In this document: positions 17,612-26,445 of the stretch, in pieces
How the letters are laid out: the number at the start of each line of letters is the position of its first letter
Numbering within the stretch: the stretch's first letter is position 1
NCBI GenBank assembly: GCA_945897915.1
Contig: CAMDGB010000012.1
Location: 1 to 56,862 of the forward strand
Origin: Chryseobacterium gleum
Lineage (GTDB): Bacteria; Bacteroidota; Bacteroidia; Flavobacteriales; Flavobacteriaceae
Reading direction: 5' to 3'
DNA: 56,862 nucleotides
Program-made: the position numbers and the translations under genes
Notes under the pieces: model-generated
The model's database searches: none
Told to the model about the DNA's origin: nothing
What the model saw: the letters and a program-made list of their open reading frames with translations, nothing else

Positions 17612-18064
17612 CTAAACATTATCAGATGCAAACCATTCTGCAAATGACGTCTCGGTTTCTTGTAAACGCAAAGAATGTAACGCAATTTCTTTAGGCAAAC
17701 GCGCCCTAATTTTATTTGCAAAATCTACTACCATATTTTCACTTGTGGGTTGATAATCCACTAAAATTACATGATGTCCGCGATTTTGTAATTCTTTTGC
17801 TAATTCTACGTGTGGGGTATTTTGGTTAAAAACCGTTGCGTGATCAAAAACATCTACAATGTCTTCTCGTACAATTTTTTTCAAATCGGTAAAATCAATT
17901 ACCATTCCGAATTTTACGTGATTGGAATCTGTAATTGGCTCACCAATAACCGTAACCGAAAGCTTGTAACTGTGTCCGTGTACGTTTTTACATTTGCCAT
18001 CATAGCCATAAAGTGCATGACCAGTTTCGAAACTAAATTGCTTGGTAATTCTAATTTTACTCAT
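17612..18064 (-). CDS. queD: 6-pyruvoyl tetrahydropterin synthase / 6-carboxytetrahydropterin synthase (QueD) family
   Basis: I choose ATG at 18064 (MSKIRITKQFSFETGH), giving 150 aa. The longer in-frame extension to 18145 would run through both divergent promoters. Zinc ligands His16, His29 and His31 and catalytic Cys25 are present (GHALYGYDGKCKNVHGHSY), as are VIDFTDLK, DHATVFN and the C-terminal LQETETSFAEW. The family converts dihydroneopterin triphosphate to a tetrahydropterin, usually the first dedicated step of the queuosine/preQ0 pathway in bacteria. A neighbouring tRNA-modification gene (dus) fits that role, although a biopterin role cannot be excluded. Confidence 0.9.
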   Translation of the reverse strand: MSKIRITKQFSFETGHALYGYDGKCKNVHGHSYKLSVTVIGEPITDSNHVKFGMVIDFTDLKKIVREDIVDVFDHATVFNQNTPHVELAKELQNRGHHVILVDYQPTSENMVVDFANKIRARLPKEIALHSLRLQETETSFAEWFASDNV

Positions 18065-18082
18065 GATACGATAATTGAACAG

Positions 18083-18090
18083 CAAAATTA
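18083..18090 (-). promoter_or_regulatory. Candidate -7 box for queD
   Basis: On the minus strand this reads TAATTTTG, a TAnnTTTG match. It leaves 18 bases to the ATG at 18064 and supports that start. Confidence 0.5.
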
Positions 18091-18104
18091 CGAAATTATT
18101 CACA

Positions 18105-18112
18105 TATCTTTG
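18105..18112 (+). promoter_or_regulatory. Candidate -7 box for the 2OG-Fe(II) oxygenase gene
   Basis: TATCTTTG, a perfect TAnnTTTG, ends 17 bases before the ATG at 18130. It lies back to back with the queD box, so the two divergent genes share about 65 bases of regulatory DNA. Confidence 0.5.
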
Positions 18113-18129
18113 CTTCAAATGTGCAACTA

Positions 18130-18732
18130 ATGGAATTGAATCCACTTTACGAAACCATAATTACCGATTTATTAGAAAACCAATACGCAGTTTGCGATGC
18201 TTTTTTTTCTGATGCAGCGGTTCAGATTATGCGTGCCGAATTAGCACAAAAATTGGAAACAACTGAGTTTAAAAAATCAGCAATTGGAAACAAATCGGAT
18301 GAAGTTGTGAAAGAAGAAATTCGTGGCGATTATATTTTTTGGTTGAATGAAGAAGACAAAAATGAAGCTTCGGAAACGTTTTTCAATCAAATCAACGATT
18401 TTGTTTCTTACATTAATGCGACTTGTTATTTAGGCATTACCACTAAAGAATTTCATTATGCGATGTATCCTGAAGGCACTTTTTACAAACGTCATTTAGA
18501 TGTTTTTAAAAACGATACGCGACGAAAACTATCTATAGTTTGTTATTTAAACGATGAAAACTGGCAACCCGAATTTGGTGGCGAATTGGTTATTTACAAA
18601 CCAGAAGAAGATATAAAAATTTACCCACTAAAAGGCAGAGTAGTCATTTTTGAAAGTCAAATTTTAGAACACGAAGTCAAACCCGTTCAAAGAAAAAGAT
18701 TTAGTATTACGGGTTGGTTGAAAACGAGTTAG
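18130..18732 (+). CDS. 2OG-Fe(II) oxygenase (prolyl 4-hydroxylase-like)
   Basis: ATG at 18130 gives 200 aa. A GTG at 18121 is in frame but would leave almost no leader after the -7 box. The double-stranded beta-helix has iron ligands His122 and Asp124 (KRHLDVF) and His181 (LEHEV), and 2-oxoglutarate-binding Arg190 (RFSITGW). FGGELVIY and KGRVVIFES are also typical. Members hydroxylate proline or other residues in a protein or peptide substrate, which cannot be deduced here. It is followed by a palindromic repeat. Confidence 0.9.
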   Translation: MELNPLYETIITDLLENQYAVCDAFFSDAAVQIMRAELAQKLETTEFKKSAIGNKSDEVVKEEIRGDYIFWLNEEDKNEASETFFNQINDFVSYINATCYLGITTKEFHYAMYPEGTFYKRHLDVFKNDTRRKLSIVCYLNDENWQPEFGGELVIYKPEEDIKIYPLKGRVVIFESQILEHEVKPVQRKRFSITGWLKTS

Positions 18733-18747
18733 GGTTTTTTAATTGCT

Positions 18748-18780
18748 TTGTCATGCTGAATTTGTTTCAGCATCTCTTGA
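18748..18780. repeat. GTCATGCTGAA-type palindromic repeat, copy 1
   Basis: The core ATGCTGAA (18753-18760) pairs with TTCAGCAT (18766-18773), preceded by TTTGTC and followed by CTCTTGACA. Related copies are at 26446 and 44546 in this window. It lies between two convergent genes and may also terminate transcription. Confidence 0.75.
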
Positions 18781-18806
18781 CATTGCGCAGCGGTTTTTCA
18801 AAACTT

Positions 18807-19553
18807 TTACTTTCTAAACCCTTCCAGCGCCTTTTTGGTAAAAGCACTCAGTACTAATTTTCCTGAAATTTCGGCGCGTTCGTATAATAAAGTACTCCAG
18901 TGTGCGGTGTTTTGCCACAATACTTTTTTCATTTCAGCTAACGCGTCTGGGTTGTAGCTAGCTAATTGTAAAGCAAATTTTTCTAACTCTGAATCCAAAT
19001 CTTCAGGTTGCACTAATTTGGCAAACAACCCTTTTTCAAAAGCCCAAGTTGCAGATTTCCATTCGTTTGCTGCTAAAGTTAATTCGCCCATAGCGGTGTG
19101 TCCAATTTTTCGGCTCACTGCAGGCTCAATTACAAAAGGGCCAATTCCTATAGTTAATTCTGAAAGTTTGATATCGGCTTTTGTTGTAGCAATGGCATAA
19201 TCGCACGAGGCAATAATTCCTACGCCACCACCAACTGCTTTTCCTTGCACTTTTCCAACAATTAATTTCGAACAGTTTCGCATTGCGTTTATTACATTCG
19301 CAAAACCAGAGAAAAATTGTTTTCCGTCTGCTAAGTTGTCAATATGTAATAATTCGTCAAAAGAAGCTCCTGCACAAAAGGTAGTTCCTTCGCTTTGTAA
19401 AACTATAAGAGTAACGTTTTTATTCGCGTCTAAATCTTGAATCAATTTAACTAATTCCTGCAATTGAGCACTTGGAAATGAATTTCCAGCAGGATGAAAA
19501 AACGTGATGAATCCAACATTGTTTTTTACTTCTTGTTTTACGAAAGCTGTCAT
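18807..19553 (-). CDS. Enoyl-CoA hydratase/isomerase (crotonase) family protein
   Basis: The 248-aa crotonase-fold protein has the oxyanion-hole segments FCAGASFDELL and GKAVGGGVGIIASCDYAIA, plus LSELTIGIGP with the second acidic position. The first catalytic Glu of classic hydratases (GGGxE) is replaced by Gly in GGGVGI, so simple enoyl-CoA hydration is doubtful. Isomerase or another CoA chemistry is possible. Its start is one base from the stop of the upstream surface-protein gene, so the two share a transcript. Confidence 0.85.
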   Translation of the reverse strand: MTAFVKQEVKNNVGFITFFHPAGNSFPSAQLQELVKLIQDLDANKNVTLIVLQSEGTTFCAGASFDELLHIDNLADGKQFFSGFANVINAMRNCSKLIVGKVQGKAVGGGVGIIASCDYAIATTKADIKLSELTIGIGPFVIEPAVSRKIGHTAMGELTLAANEWKSATWAFEKGLFAKLVQPEDLDSELEKFALQLASYNPDALAEMKKVLWQNTAHWSTLLYERAEISGKLVLSAFTKKALEGFRK

Positions 19554-19554
19554 A

Positions 19555-22500
19555 TTATCTTTTTAAACTAAAGTGAGATTTAAATTCTTTCTGAACGCCA
19601 GCTTCTTTATATTCAATTTTAAACCAATAATCGGTTGAAGGCAACTCTTCGCCATTTAGTTTCCCATCCCATCCACTAGCATATGGATTGATTTGTTTTA
19701 TTAATTTTCCGTATCGGTCAAAAATAAAAATTTTGGCTGCAAATTCAGGCGTTAAACCAGATATATTCCAGGTATCGTTATAAGTATCGCCATTTGGCGT
19801 AAAATAATTTGGGTACGAAATTGTGGTTACAGTGTTAGATTGTTTTATTGGTAAACACCCATTTATATCTTTAGCATAAACCGTGTAAACACCATTTGCC
19901 AAGTTTGTAAATACAGGGCTAGTCTGCCAATCTACTTGATTCAAACTAAATTCATAAGAACCAAATCCCCCCAATACTTCTGCTTGAATGGTGGCTAATC
20001 CGCTAGAGAAAATTTCAGAAACTAATTCTAATATCACAGAATTAGGCGCCGAAGAAATAAACAATTCCAATTCATCTTCCCTAGAACATAAAGTGGCAGT
20101 ATTGGTTACAACTACTTTGTAAATTCCTGATGCAGACGCATTAAAAATAGCATTTTGTTGCCCACCAGTTGTGTTTGGATTCGTAGGCGTCCATGAATAG
20201 GAATAATTGCCAGGTACTATTGGTGTAGCATTAATTCCAAAACTTCCTGCGCCTGATCCGGGTTGTACGCATAAAATTTTATAATCGATAATATCAAAAT
20301 TTGGTAACGGATTTACTTTTAAATCTAGATATTGCCCTAATCCTACACAATCATTATTTATATTACTATCAATTCTTACCCAAATATTTTGAAGATTTGG
20401 AACGGTATTTCTAAAGCCATCTGGGTCAGTGGTGTCTATTGGATTTACTTCAGCTAAAGCTTGTGCTTCGGTGGTATAATAAGTTACCGTTAAGTTGGAA
20501 CTATTTGTAAAAAGAGCCAATATTGTATTGGTAGCCGATGCAAAACTATTCGTAGCCGATGCAAAATCAAAATAATCAATTCCGTCAGTATCTGGATCGT
20601 TTAGATCTATATAATCATCACATTCTTCCAAAATTATCTTTTGAAAAGTTGCAGGAATTTGTGTTGCCGAAACTATTAAATTAACTTGTGATGTTCTAAA
20701 ACAGCCATCGGTATTTTCAATTCTTGCCCAAACCAATCCGTTATTTGGAGAAGTATAATTCGCTGCATTTGTAAGTGGTGCAACATCATTTTGAGCATCC
20801 AATGGGGTAGCATGATAGGTAAAAGTCAAATTGCTTTGATTAGATAATATTACGTTCGCTTCTGTTAAATTAAAATCGGTAATCGAATCGGTATCACTAT
20901 CACATTGTTTTAATGTAATAATTGGATTTACTATAGGCTTTGGTGTTACAACTACATTAAAACTAGCAGTATTGAAGCAATTTGTTACCGTATTGAATAA
21001 TCTAACACAAATAATTGTATTTGGCCCAGTGTACGAAGTGATAGTGTTAGTTCCAGCAATAGCTTCATTTGGTAATAAATGGTACGTAACAGCAACGTTA
21101 ACTTGACTGTTTATAATTTCTGTTGTTTTTAGGGTCAAATTAAAAGTAGTTTGACCGTTTGTGTCATTTCCGTCTAGAGCATCATCACATTCTTTAAAAT
21201 CTGGAATAGTTACTAAAGTTGGCAAATCATAATTAGTTACGACTACATTTGAAGATAATGCCGGACAAACGCCACTTGCAGGAATCGTATATGTATAGGT
21301 TCCGCTTAAATCATTATTTGGAGCTGGATTAAAAGTACTATTTGGCCTATTAACACCATTAAAAGACCAAGTTCCACCAGTTGTTACTCCTGATCCTAAT
21401 AAAGGAAATAAATCAAAAGGCGATTCATTTTTACACGTATTTTTTGTAGTGCTTGTACCTACATTGTTAGCTTGTTGTATAGTTACATTAACTTTAACAC
21501 TAATAAAAGTTGGTGAGGAATTACATGTTTTAGTAAACGAATAAATATATTCACCAGCTATGTTTATTGCTGGATTGAAGAGATTTCCTGCTAATTGGGC
21601 ACCTCCACCAGGAACGGTCCAAGTACCTCCTGTTCCTGGGTTTCCACTAATAGCATCAAACAAATTAGTGGTAGTGGACGAACAAACAGTTACTGGCGTA
21701 TCTTGTGGTGCACTACCAAATCCTGAGTAATATCCGGCATATCCTGCCGCACCACTTGCTCCAAAAACACCTACAGCTAGTGGGCCAGTTGAAACCACAT
21801 TTACGTTTCCAGTATATCCCGAAATTCTGTAAGTCACCCAGTCTGTATTTCCAAGAACTGCTTGTGCTTGCGAGGTATTTATAGGCGTTCCGTTAATGGT
21901 AATTGTAGCATTAGAATAGGTTAAAATCATCAAGTCTGCATTATATGTAGAGGTTCCAATTTCGCTTATTGCAGGCAAATAAACCGATTCTTGGAAAAAG
22001 CAACTTAGTGGCGGAATAAAGTTTAAACCAGAAGTTGGATATGTAGCAGAGCCACCAATTAATTGATAAGCAAAAACCGGCTTTGATGATTTTACATATA
22101 TATTTTTATTGGTAGTTCCTTGATATTGTGAATTAGGGACTAAATAAAAATCACCAGCATTTAAGGTTATAACTGCAACTGTATTTCCATTTACGAAAAT
22201 ATCAGTATTGTCGGCATCAGCAATAATTAAAGGCGATTCCATTAGAGGTAAACCGTTTCCTTCAATAAAAATATATTCTGTTCCAATTTGAGAGGAAGAT
22301 ACAATTTGATCTAAAGTAAAATCAGAACCCATACTGGACACGCCTCCAGTTGCGTTTCCTGTACTAACCGCCACGGGTTTTGTTGCAGTTAATAAAGCGC
22401 CTATAAAACCCGTCCAATTATCGGTAACATTTGTATATCCTGAAAAAACCACCGATTCTCCAGCGTTTAATGTAAATGTTTGGGTGTCAGAAGTGATATT

Positions 22501-23055
22501 TCCGGCACCAGAAACAAAAACCACATTTGCATTATAATCTGATAAATTTATCACAGTATTGTTTTCTGTAGCCATAACACTAGAAACAAAATTTCTTATT
22601 GTTACTTCTCCACCTTGAGGCGTACTTCCTAATCTAAAGGATGTTCCAATACCTGGTCTACCTTTGGAAATTAACGTTTCTGCATGATTTGCAGCGCGCA
22701 TTCTAAAACTTACATAAAAATCTTTTAGCCCTTCAAGTATTAGTCCTTTGTCATTTTTAACAATATTAACATCACTAATATCTAAAAACATATCAGTAGG
22801 TTGTCCAGAACCCACAGAAACTACTACAGGAGTTGCTTGTGAAATTGTAAATGGCGAACCAGCAATTGGTGTTCCATTTCCAGTTGTTACCGTTACTTGA
22901 AAAGGTACTGTTTCTGGAGTTGAAATATATAAAAAATGATTTTCAATAGCACTAGCATCTCTCGAGTGCAAAGGCGGTAACCAATGCTTGTTGCTCAACT
23001 GAGCATAATTGATAAAAAAGGTAAAAAAAGCAAGGAAAATAAATAATTTTTTCAT
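19555..23055 (-). CDS. Large T9SS type B surface protein with N-terminal IgGFc-binding-like domain
   Basis: The 1166-aa protein has a signal peptide (about 1-18) and a beta-rich N-terminal region (about 25-450) resembling the IgGFc-binding family (HWLPPLHSRD, TVTTGNGTPIAGSPF). Several ~90-aa repeats follow, marked by Asp-rich starts such as KECDDALDGNDTNGQTTFNL and KQCDSDTDSITDFNL. Residues about 1080-1166 are a gliding-motility-associated T9SS type B domain (YPNYFTPNGDTYNDTWNISG ... IFDRYGKLIKQ ... DYWFKIEY). It is predicted to be secreted by T9SS and act as an adhesin or surface-matrix protein. The Asp-rich repeats may bind calcium. It is cotranscribed with the crotonase gene. Confidence 0.85.
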   Translation of the reverse strand: MKKLFIFLAFFTFFINYAQLSNKHWLPPLHSRDASAIENHFLYISTPETVPFQVTVTTGNGTPIAGSPFTISQATPVVVSVGSGQPTDMFLDISDVNIVKNDKGLILEGLKDFYVSFRMRAANHAETLISKGRPGIGTSFRLGSTPQGGEVTIRNFVSSVMATENNTVINLSDYNANVVFVSGAGNITSDTQTFTLNAGESVVFSGYTNVTDNWTGFIGALLTATKPVAVSTGNATGGVSSMGSDFTLDQIVSSSQIGTEYIFIEGNGLPLMESPLIIADADNTDIFVNGNTVAVITLNAGDFYLVPNSQYQGTTNKNIYVKSSKPVFAYQLIGGSATYPTSGLNFIPPLSCFFQESVYLPAISEIGTSTYNADLMILTYSNATITINGTPINTSQAQAVLGNTDWVTYRISGYTGNVNVVSTGPLAVGVFGASGAAGYAGYYSGFGSAPQDTPVTVCSSTTTNLFDAISGNPGTGGTWTVPGGGAQLAGNLFNPAINIAGEYIYSFTKTCNSSPTFISVKVNVTIQQANNVGTSTTKNTCKNESPFDLFPLLGSGVTTGGTWSFNGVNRPNSTFNPAPNNDLSGTYTYTIPASGVCPALSSNVVVTNYDLPTLVTIPDFKECDDALDGNDTNGQTTFNLTLKTTEIINSQVNVAVTYHLLPNEAIAGTNTITSYTGPNTIICVRLFNTVTNCFNTASFNVVVTPKPIVNPIITLKQCDSDTDSITDFNLTEANVILSNQSNLTFTYHATPLDAQNDVAPLTNAANYTSPNNGLVWARIENTDGCFRTSQVNLIVSATQIPATFQKIILEECDDYIDLNDPDTDGIDYFDFASATNSFASATNTILALFTNSSNLTVTYYTTEAQALAEVNPIDTTDPDGFRNTVPNLQNIWVRIDSNINNDCVGLGQYLDLKVNPLPNFDIIDYKILCVQPGSGAGSFGINATPIVPGNYSYSWTPTNPNTTGGQQNAIFNASASGIYKVVVTNTATLCSREDELELFISSAPNSVILELVSEIFSSGLATIQAEVLGGFGSYEFSLNQVDWQTSPVFTNLANGVYTVYAKDINGCLPIKQSNTVTTISYPNYFTPNGDTYNDTWNISGLTPEFAAKIFIFDRYGKLIKQINPYASGWDGKLNGEELPSTDYWFKIEYKEAGVQKEFKSHFSLKR

Positions 23056-23159
23056 CTGTAGAAATATGGCGTAGTAAATTTATTCTATTTTTATTAATTT
23101 AAAACTATTATAAAAGAAAAAGGCGTCAATTGGAAACTTTTTTATTTATTGATAAAAAT

Positions 23160-23984
23160 TTATGGGTTAATTTGAAATGTTTGAGTAACGTTTGGAGCCG
23201 CCCCTCTAACATTAATAGCTTTTCCAGAGGCATCAACTACAAACGCAACGAAATACATATTTGCTACATTTGATATATTTGCAGGTACATTGACAGTAAA
23301 GTTTCTTGTTACCAAAGCGCCAGCATTTGTTCCCGTTATAGCATCTCCAACAACTAAATTTGTTAAGCAAGCTCTTAAAACATGGTCGTGTTCAAAATTA
23401 ATAATTGGATTTTGTCCACCAAAAAACGAAGTTGCATTCACTTGATTATAAAGCAAACCATCTTCTAAAACATAAACAACTAATTTCAAATTAGAAAAAT
23501 TTTCTAAAAATTTCATGTTCACATCTAAGTTAATAGTTCCACCTGAAATTGTTGAATTTAAGGCAATACCTAAATTTGCATTTGGTTTTATTTGATTTTT
23601 AACTTCGGTTGTTGAAATTTCATTATCCCAAAGCACGTTTCTATTTAACATAGCAGTTGGATATCCTGTTACTCCAATTAATTGTTCTAATGGTGTCGCA
23701 GGGAAATCATAAGGATCCGGATTTGAAGCTACACTTCTGTGAATGGAAACAGGATAAGCACGAAGTTGTTCCGACTGTACTTGTTTAATACCATGTAAAA
23801 CTCTAGGGCAGTATTGACACCAAGTGCCGGTATAATCTTCAATTAGTACATTTTTTAAAAATTTTCCAGATATAGGCAGTTCAATAACCTCAGTGCTAAC
23901 CGATTTGTCTTCCCAGTCATTTGAAATGCATGATACGTTTAATAATCCTAAAAAAGTAATTGTAGCGAACAGAATTTTTTTCAT
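23160..23984 (-). CDS. Omp28-related outer-membrane lipoprotein with thioredoxin-like CxxC
   Basis: The 274-aa protein has a lipobox (LLNVSC, Cys19) and an Omp28-type thioredoxin-fold domain with Cys56-Gln-Tyr-Cys59 (EDYTGTWCQYCPRVL). The rest is a beta-sandwich (FLENFSNLKLVVYVLED ... NFEHDHVLRACL). Omp28 proteins are surface or periplasm-facing lipoproteins of uncertain function. The CxxC suggests thiol-disulfide exchange. It is divergent from a TlpA-like gene and an outer-membrane protein gene, which suggests a shared redox or export theme. Confidence 0.85.
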   Translation of the reverse strand: MKKILFATITFLGLLNVSCISNDWEDKSVSTEVIELPISGKFLKNVLIEDYTGTWCQYCPRVLHGIKQVQSEQLRAYPVSIHRSVASNPDPYDFPATPLEQLIGVTGYPTAMLNRNVLWDNEISTTEVKNQIKPNANLGIALNSTISGGTINLDVNMKFLENFSNLKLVVYVLEDGLLYNQVNATSFFGGQNPIINFEHDHVLRACLTNLVVGDAITGTNAGALVTRNFTVNVPANISNVANMYFVAFVVDASGKAINVRGAAPNVTQTFQINP

Positions 23985-24027
23985 ATAGTTTTTTGTTTTT
24001 CAGCAGTTTGGCGTGAAACTTCTTATG

Positions 24028-24035
24028 CAAATTTA
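24028..24035 (-). promoter_or_regulatory. Candidate -7 box for the Omp28-like gene
   Basis: The minus strand reads TAAATTTG (TAnnTTTG), leaving 43 bases to the ATG at 23984. No clear -33 element. Confidence 0.35.
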
Positions 24036-24094
24036 AAAAAATTTTTTATAATGCTGGAAATATCTTTTATTTGCTAATAAATAACTTTCAAATA

Positions 24095-24577
24095 ATGAAA
24101 AAACTAGTTTTAAATGTAATGCTATTTATTTGTGCATTAGGTTTTACGCAAAAAAAATTACCAAGTGTAACACTTAAAAATTTAGAAGGAACAACGGTTT
24201 CTACAACTCAAAATTTTATAGAAAAAGATAAAGTATATGTATATTGTTTTTGGGCTACATGGTGTGCACCTTGTATTCAAGAATTAGACGCAATTAATGA
24301 TGTGTATGAAGATTGGAAATCACAAGCTAACGTGGAAGTTATTGCGGTTTCAATTGATGACGCCAGAACCAACAAAAGAGTAAAACCCTTAGTAAATGGT
24401 AAGGGTTGGGAGTATACAATACTGATGGATACCAACCAAGATTTCAAAAGAAGTTTAGGAATTTCAAATCCGCCTTTTACAGCGGTGGTTAAAAATGGAG
24501 AAATTGTTTTTACCCAAAATGGTCATACTCCTGGAAGTGAAAATCAGTTATTGGAACAAATTAAAGCGCTTAAATAA
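24095..24577 (+). CDS. TlpA-like thiol-disulfide oxidoreductase, exported
   Basis: ATG at 24095 (MKKLVLNVMLFICALGFTQ) gives a signal peptide and 160 aa. The upstream in-frame start at 24071 would disrupt it. The redoxin fold has FWATWCAPC with Cys57 and Cys60, VIAVSIDDAR and the cis-Pro loop NPPFTAVVKNGE. It probably reduces or isomerizes disulfides in the periplasm. The next gene starts 80 bases downstream and encodes an outer-membrane protein with a conserved-looking cysteine pair, a possible substrate. Confidence 0.88.
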   Translation: MKKLVLNVMLFICALGFTQKKLPSVTLKNLEGTTVSTTQNFIEKDKVYVYCFWATWCAPCIQELDAINDVYEDWKSQANVEVIAVSIDDARTNKRVKPLVNGKGWEYTILMDTNQDFKRSLGISNPPFTAVVKNGEIVFTQNGHTPGSENQLLEQIKALK

Positions 24578-24657
24578 TGAATTCGCAATTAAAAACAAAC
24601 AACAATAAATAAAAACGCGATACCATATATGAAGGCTAATAAATAACATTTACATAG

Positions 24658-26400
24658 ATGAAAAAAATAATCAGTTTCACGTTTTTATTTTCAGCACTTT
24701 TTTCTTTTGCTCAAAATGCAGATTCTACTAAAACGAAATTAAAAGTGTATGGCAGTTTTGAAAGAAATGGGCAATGGTACACAAATGATAAAAACAGAGG
24801 AATCCATCAAGATACCGTGCCTATACGTGCCAACAATTATTTCAATGTAAATTTCAATTACAAAAAATTTACTTTTGGAACTCAAATTGAATCATACATG
24901 AATGAGGCGTTATTGAATTTTAATCCTAAATATAAGGGAACCAATTTCGCCACATATTATGCCAATTATAAAACCAAAAAAATAGATATAACTTTAGGTC
25001 ATTATTATGTTCAGTTTGGAAGTGGATTAGCACTAAGAACCTGGGAAGACAGATCTTTAGGAATTAACAATGCCTTGCGAGGCGCTAAAGTGGTGTATTC
25101 GCCAATTGATGAAATTTCTTTTACAGCTTTATACGGAAAGGCCAGAAGTGGTTTTGATGTGGCAAATGGTGATGTTTTTGGGCTTAACACGGATGTTAAT
25201 GTTAGTCAACTTTTAAACTTAGAAGCGTTCGATTTTAAATATGGTTTTAGTGCGGTCAGTAGGTATGAAAAATTACCGGTTGCTGTTCAAAATTTTAGTG
25301 CTTTTACTAATTTGTTTTCAAACCGATTTGAGTTAGCTTATAAAAATTATTATGTAAATACAGAATATGTTTTTAAATCGCGAGATGCCATAATTAAACA
25401 AAACATATTGGATACCAATTTTGCAAAAGAAGGAAGTGCTTTGTTAGTAAATTTTGGATATTCGAAAAAAGGAATTGGTTTTGATGCCAATTTAAGACGC
25501 GTCGAAAACATGCAATTATTGGCACAAAGAAATTTAGACAATTATCCAACACTTTCAAGTACAAGTTTAAATTATAATGACAAAATTTTGAATTTTGTAC
25601 CCAGTTTAACCAAGCAACATCATTCTAACTTAGCTAACATTTATGTCTATCAAGCGCAGTTTCAAGTTGTAATGGATGAATCAACACAAGTAAATAAATT
25701 TGGAGAAATTGGAGGCGAATTTGATTTTTTCTACGACTTTAAAAAAGGTTCTGCATTAGGAGGAAAATATGGCACGAAAATCAATTTAAATGTATCTTCT
25801 TGGTATAATTTGAAAGCAAAATTCAGGTATATAAATAATGCAGGAGAAAATATCCAAAATTACCAAGCAGAATTATTTAATGCCAACGAGAAGTATTTTT
25901 CAGATTATAATATTGAAATTACAAAAAAGGTCTCCAAAAATTTTAAAACGGCTTTTACGTACATCAACCAGTATTACAACAACAAACAAATTCAAGGCAT
26001 TTTTAAAGAGTATGTTGTAAATTCTCACACCATTTTTTCAGAATCTACATATCAATTGTCTGACACAAAATCAATAACTTTTGGTTTAGAACATATGTGG
26101 GCAGACAATGACAGAAAAAACTGGGCGGCGGGAACCATAGAATACAATCACAACGAACATTGGTCAATATTCGCAATGGATATGTATAATTATGGTTTTG
26201 ACCATAAAACGCTTACTATTAGTGAAACTGATTTATTTGATATTCATTTCTATAATTTGGGAACGGCTTATAAAAAAGGAAGTACACGTGTAGCATTGAA
26301 TTATGGCCGTCAACGTGGTGGACTTGTTTGCGCAGGTGGTGTTTGCCGATTTGTTCCACCAAGTACTGGTTTAGGGCTGCAAATTACAACTTCATTTTAA
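24658..26400 (+). CDS. Outer-membrane beta-barrel protein, DUF6029-like
   Basis: The 580-aa protein has a signal peptide (MKKIISFTFLFSALFSFAQ) and then mostly alternating amphipathic strands ending in LGLQITTSF, typical of a barrel protein. It resembles the DUF6029 family, of unknown function, by overall pattern (YGSFERNGQWY, GHYYVQFGSGLALRTWEDRS, GIDNALRG-like segment). Near the C-terminus is VCAGGVC, two cysteines four residues apart that could form a disulfide. It lies downstream of the TlpA-like gene and beside the divergent Omp28-like gene. I assign no specific transport role. Confidence 0.75.
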   Translation: MKKIISFTFLFSALFSFAQNADSTKTKLKVYGSFERNGQWYTNDKNRGIHQDTVPIRANNYFNVNFNYKKFTFGTQIESYMNEALLNFNPKYKGTNFATYYANYKTKKIDITLGHYYVQFGSGLALRTWEDRSLGINNALRGAKVVYSPIDEISFTALYGKARSGFDVANGDVFGLNTDVNVSQLLNLEAFDFKYGFSAVSRYEKLPVAVQNFSAFTNLFSNRFELAYKNYYVNTEYVFKSRDAIIKQNILDTNFAKEGSALLVNFGYSKKGIGFDANLRRVENMQLLAQRNLDNYPTLSSTSLNYNDKILNFVPSLTKQHHSNLANIYVYQAQFQVVMDESTQVNKFGEIGGEFDFFYDFKKGSALGGKYGTKINLNVSSWYNLKAKFRYINNAGENIQNYQAELFNANEKYFSDYNIEITKKVSKNFKTAFTYINQYYNNKQIQGIFKEYVVNSHTIFSESTYQLSDTKSITFGLEHMWADNDRKNWAAGTIEYNHNEHWSIFAMDMYNYGFDHKTLTISETDLFDIHFYNLGTAYKKGSTRVALNYGRQRGGLVCAGGVCRFVPPSTGLGLQITTSF

Positions 26401-26445
26401 TGCATCCTTAAAGAATTTTAAGTAACTGTTTTAAAAATCTTAGGC

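Noticed and set aside
17810..18130. 106-aa plus-strand reading frame opposite queD
   Set aside because: It lies almost wholly antisense to the well-supported queD gene and has no domain pattern.
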